Of a stretch of 38,775 nucleotides of DNA, positions 35,155-38,775 are shown piece by piece. Each line of letters opens with the position of its first letter. Position 1 is the first letter of the stretch. A program made the translations under genes and the position numbers. Source of the stretch: Candidatus Equimonas enterica. GTDB lineage: Bacteria; Bacteroidota; Bacteroidia; Bacteroidales; Bacteroidaceae. The stretch spans positions 1-38,775 of the forward strand of contig JAGHRU010000124.1 of NCBI GenBank assembly GCA_018066225.1. Direction: 5' to 3'. Below the pieces are notes generated by a model. The model made no database searches and was not told the DNA's origin. It saw nothing but the letters and a program-made list of their open reading frames with translations.

Positions 35155-36693
35155 CTATGGCCTGCGTGGTAACGTCACGCGAAAGTGCGGGTTAGGGGTG
35201 TGCTCTTTCAGCAGCACCTCCACCATCGCCGCCACGCGCTCGGGGTGCTCGGCAGCGCGGTCGTGGTCTTCGTGTATGTCGGCATCGAGGTCGTAGAGTT
35301 CGGGCACGCCACCGCGCACCACGAGTTTCCATCGCCCTTGGCGCAGCGCCATCTGGTCGGTCTCGTCAAACTCCCAGTAGAGGAAGTCGTGTCGCTGCTG
35401 CGCCGCGTCCTCGCCCAAGAGCGTAGGCAGTATGCTGATGCCGTCGAAAGGTTCGGCTTCGCCACGCTCGGCTTTCGCCCGACTCGTCACCGACGCCGGG
35501 AAGTCGGTCAGCCCCGTAAGGTCGGCCAGCGTGGGCATGATGTCGTAGAAGGCAAAGGGAAGGTTGCTCTCGCTGCCTGCTGCCACCCTGCCCGGCCACC
35601 ACGCGATGAAGGGTACGCGGATGCCACCTTCGTAGCACTGACGCTTCAGCCCACGCAGTCGGCCGTCGCGACCGAAGAAAGCAGGGTCTGCCCCACCCTC
35701 TTCGTGCGGCCCATTGTCGCTGGTGAAGATGACGAGCGTGTTGCTGTCGAGCCCCTTGGCACGCAGCGTGGCGAAGACCTCGCCCACATAGGCATCGAGG
35801 CGGCTTATCATAGCGGCAAACTGCGCATGGGTGTGACGCACATCGGCATAGCGCGATGGCCACTGTCCCGCCCAGTCCTTGTCGTCCGTAAACGCCGCTT
35901 CGTAGGCCGATACGAGGCTGTCGGCGGGCTGCGCCAACTCGGCATGGGGCAGCGTATAGGTGAGCATGGCGAAGAAAGGCTGCCCATCGGGCTGCTGCTC
36001 GCCTATCCACCGCAGTGCCTCACGATGGATGAGGTCGGCACTGTACTGCGGACGGCGGTGGTAGTCGTCGCCCGTCATGGCGTGCTGCACATTGCTTTCG
36101 AGCACCACGCGCACCGTCGTCGTGTCGCCGCGTGCGGGGTCGTAGCGGTTGAGGAAATTGGGGTAATAACTGTGGGCTTGGTATTGGCACACATAGCCGA
36201 AGAAGCGGTCGATGCCACGCGTATGGGGCAGCGATGCACTGCCCTCGTAGCCTCCGGCCCACTTGCCGAACATCGCGGTGCGATAGCCTTGGCGTTTCAT
36301 CATCTCCGTCAGCACGATATGCTCGGGGTCGTAGGGATGCTGACCACTCACAGCATAGTCTTCCACGATGCCGTATTTCACCTTCGGCGCATCGGGCCAA
36401 TACTCCTTGTTGCCTCTCACCTCGCAATGTCCCGTGTGCTGCCCCGTCATCAGCGTGGCACGCGAAGGCGCACTGACAGGACTGCCAGCGTAGGCATCGG
36501 TGAAGCGCATCCCTTCGCGTGCCATCTGGTCGATGTGGGGCGTGAGGATGAAAGGCTGCCCGTAGCAGCCGAGGTCGCCGTAACCCATGTCGTCGCACAT
36601 GATGTAGATGACGTTGGGCGGCGTGCCCATCTCCTGCGCCAGTGCAGCGAGCGGCGCGAGAGAGAGTATAGGGATGATGTAGCGACGGCGCAT
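35155..36693 (-). CDS. Sulfatase (S1 family, Ser-type FGly motif)
   Basis: From MRRRYIIPILSLAPLAALAQ; NVIYIMCDDMGYGDLGCYG, SPVSAPSRATLMTGQHTGH (SxPSR motif), TSDNGPHEEGGADPAFFG. Confidence 0.92.
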   Translation of the reverse strand: MRRRYIIPILSLAPLAALAQEMGTPPNVIYIMCDDMGYGDLGCYGQPFILTPHIDQMAREGMRFTDAYAGSPVSAPSRATLMTGQHTGHCEVRGNKEYWPDAPKVKYGIVEDYAVSGQHPYDPEHIVLTEMMKRQGYRTAMFGKWAGGYEGSASLPHTRGIDRFFGYVCQYQAHSYYPNFLNRYDPARGDTTTVRVVLESNVQHAMTGDDYHRRPQYSADLIHREALRWIGEQQPDGQPFFAMLTYTLPHAELAQPADSLVSAYEAAFTDDKDWAGQWPSRYADVRHTHAQFAAMISRLDAYVGEVFATLRAKGLDSNTLVIFTSDNGPHEEGGADPAFFGRDGRLRGLKRQCYEGGIRVPFIAWWPGRVAAGSESNLPFAFYDIMPTLADLTGLTDFPASVTSRAKAERGEAEPFDGISILPTLLGEDAAQQRHDFLYWEFDETDQMALRQGRWKLVVRGGVPELYDLDADIHEDHDRAAEHPERVAAMVEVLLKEHTPNPHFRVTLPRRP

Positions 36694-36737
36694 AAGACAA
36701 TTTGGGAGGGGAGTGGCCCACCATGAGGCCATAAAAA

Positions 36738-36781
36738 GGCGCAAGCCACTTCGGGTATCCATTCCCCAAGCGACTTGCGCC
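36738..36781 (-). terminator. Intrinsic terminator of tyrS
   Basis: GGCGCAAGCCACTT...AAGCGACTTGCGCC; on minus the stem is followed by TTTTTAT. Confidence 0.7.
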
Positions 36782-36790
36782 GTAATCGAT

Positions 36791-38083
36791 TTACTTTACG
36801 ATGACGAGGTAGTTCTTCTTCTTGCCTTGCCCCACGAGCAGGTACTTGCCGTCCAGCAAGTCCCCTTCGCCGATGATCTGGTCGAAGGCTGCGAGTTTCT
36901 CCTTGTTGAGTTGCACACCACCGCCTTGGGTGAGTTTGCGCATTTCTCCCTTGGAAGAGAAGCACGGCGTGGTCTCTGCCATCAGATCGACAGCGCGTGC
37001 GCCGACGACCTGCTCGCGCGACACTTCGTAGTGTGGCACGTCCTTGAAGACAGCCAGCAGCGTCTGCTCGTCCAAGGCGAGGAGGCTCTCTTTGGTGGCT
37101 TTGCCGAAGAGGATGTTGGAGGCTGCCACAGCACGCTCGTAGGCTTCGCGGGAGTGCACCATCACGGTCACCTCCTCCGCCAGACGCTTTTGCAGTATGC
37201 GACGTCCGGGGTCGGTGTCGTGTTCATCTATGATGGCTTCTATCTCCTCGCGGGTCAGCGAAGTGAAGATCTTGATATAGCGTTTAGCGTCGTCGTCGGG
37301 CACATTTATCCAGAACTGGTAGAACTCATAGGGCGACGTACGCTCCTCATCGAGCCACACATTACCGCTTTCCGTCTTACCAAACTTCCTGCCGTCGCTC
37401 TTGGTCACGAGAGGGCAGGTCAAGGCGAAGCACTCTCCGCCATTCGTGCGACGGATGAGTTCGCTACCGGTCGTGATGTTGCCCCACTGGTCTGCGCCGC
37501 CGAGTTGCAAGCGACAGCCCTTGTGCTCGTAGAGGTACAGGAAGTCGTAGCCTTGCAGCAGCTGATAGGTAAACTCTGTGAAGGAGAGACCGTCGCGCGC
37601 CTCACCGTTGAGACGCTTCTGCACGCTCTCTTTTGCCATCATGTAGTTCACCGTGATGTGCTTACCGATATCGCGGGCGAAGGCAAGGAAAGTGAAGTCC
37701 TTCATCCAGTCGTAGTTATTGACGAGTTCAGCACGATTGCTGGCATCGCTATCGAAGTCGAGGAACTTGGCGAGCTGCTTCTTGATGCAGGCCACATTGT
37801 GTGCCAAGGTGGCTTCGTCGAGGAGGTTGCGCTCCTGCGACTTGCCCGAGGGATCGCCTATCATACCCGTAGCACCGCCGACGAGGGCAAGGGGTTTGTG
37901 GCCGCAGCGCTGGAAGTGACGGAGCATCATCACACCGCAGAGATGGCCAATGTGCAGGGAGTCGGCTGTGGGGTCGATGCCCAGATAAGCCGTCTGCATG
38001 CCCGAAGCAAGCAGTTCGTCCGTGCCGGGCATCATCTGGTGTATCATGCCACGCCACGTCAGTTCTTCTATGAAGTTTTGCAT
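36791..38083 (-). CDS. tyrS: Tyrosyl-tRNA synthetase
   Basis: From [32 protein letters not shown] class I motif, [27 protein letters not shown] (KFGKT), C-terminal S4-like domain. Confidence 0.95.
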   Translation of the reverse strand: MQNFIEELTWRGMIHQMMPGTDELLASGMQTAYLGIDPTADSLHIGHLCGVMMLRHFQRCGHKPLALVGGATGMIGDPSGKSQERNLLDEATLAHNVACIKKQLAKFLDFDSDASNRAELVNNYDWMKDFTFLAFARDIGKHITVNYMMAKESVQKRLNGEARDGLSFTEFTYQLLQGYDFLYLYEHKGCRLQLGGADQWGNITTGSELIRRTNGGECFALTCPLVTKSDGRKFGKTESGNVWLDEERTSPYEFYQFWINVPDDDAKRYIKIFTSLTREEIEAIIDEHDTDPGRRILQKRLAEEVTVMVHSREAYERAVAASNILFGKATKESLLALDEQTLLAVFKDVPHYEVSREQVVGARAVDLMAETTPCFSSKGEMRKLTQGGGVQLNKEKLAAFDQIIGEGDLLDGKYLLVGQGKKKNYLVIVK

Positions 38084-38152
38084 AATATAGGGAGTTTGTA
38101 TGTCGTAAGCCGCCAAGCGGCGGCAAGGGTTTGCGCTGTTGTTGCGGCTCGT

Positions 38153-38374
38153 CTAATCGGGCACGGGGTCGTAGCCGCTACCGCCCCAAGGATGACAACG
38201 CAGGATGCGTCGCACAGCGAGCCATGAGCCTTTGAGTGCCCCGTGCTTACGCAAGGCCTCGACAGCGTACTGCGAGCATGTCGGCGTGAAGCGGCAGGCA
38301 GGCGGTGTCAGCGGCGAGATGTAGCGCTGATAGCCACGGATGGGAGCGATGAGGGCACGGGTGATCCAGTTCAT
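38153..38374 (-). CDS. yidD: Membrane protein insertion efficiency factor YidD
   Basis: 73 aa; [33 protein letters not shown]...[18 protein letters not shown]. Confidence 0.95.
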   Translation of the reverse strand: MNWITRALIAPIRGYQRYISPLTPPACRFTPTCSQYAVEALRKHGALKGSWLAVRRILRCHPWGGSGYDPVPD

Positions 38375-38775
38375 AGAGCAGGAGGCGCAGATTGCTCTGC
38401 TTTTACTATTTGGCGCAAGAGCACGGCCATGCTGTGCATCACGCGCTCGGTGCGCATCGGCTTATCGGAGAGCCACACGAAAGCCACATGGAGCATCGTC
38501 TCGCTTTGCCCTTGCATGGCGTCCCAGAGCCCTTGCTTTTGCAGTCGGTAGGCCTCGCGGAGTTGTCGTTTTGCCCTGTTGCGATCCACAGCATGGCGCA
38601 GGCGACGCTTCGCCACGGAGAGGAGCACCTGCACCACTGGGGTATCGGCCTTTCGCGGCACGCGACACCACGCAGCACGCACGGGGTAAGCGGCGGCAGA
38701 CTGACGGCTGACAGCGAAAAGATGGTCGATGTCGCGTGAGAGGCAGAGGTGTTCGCGTTTGCCAAAGGTGGGCAT
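38371..38775 (-). CDS. rnpA: Ribonuclease P protein component (reaches the window edge)
   Basis: [20 protein letters not shown] start; [28 protein letters not shown]-type motif; overlaps yidD by 4 nt. Confidence 0.92.
   Translation of the reverse strand: MPTFGKREHLCLSRDIDHLFAVSRQSAAAYPVRAAWCRVPRKADTPVVQVLLSVAKRRLRHAVDRNRAKRQLREAYRLQKQGLWDAMQGQSETMLHVAFVWLSDKPMRTERVMHSMAVLLRQIVKAEQSAPPAL

Overview
Window from a Bacteroidetes chromosome (probably Bacteroidales), judged from SusC/SusD genes, TAnnTTTG promoters and suf/dcw gene content. Nearly all genes are on the minus strand; the only convincing plus-strand gene is a secreted DRGH endonuclease at 34134-35048. Content: rnhB; sufS-sufD-sufC with no sufB; two small secreted proteins; inositol-3-phosphate synthase; a susC-susD-lipoprotein operon with susD broken by an in-frame TAG; a dcw segment murG-murC-ftsQ-ftsA-ftsZ followed by a second, tandem ftsZ paralogue; a DUF3109-type protein; ybeY; ruvB; an M16 peptidase; a DsbD-like protein; an outer-membrane barrel; a frameshifted DEAD-box helicase; an acyl-CoA ligase that overlaps a small membrane protein; a sulfatase; tyrS; yidD; rnpA. 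The most unusual signal is non-coding. Five intergenic tracts (about 248-355, 7424-7554, 7838-7879, 22295-22358, 33820-33927) carry short GSSC cores (GGGC/GCCC/GCGC), usually followed by A(G), spaced exactly 22 bp apart. In the best units the core is the centre of a 20-bp palindrome, and in the first tract two units differ by a compensatory arm change. Two of these loci also share an identical 18-bp box (TGCAAAAATTTTGACAAT) in the same relative order and orientation. I do not recognise this family. Everything here comes from reading the sequence; no database search was run.
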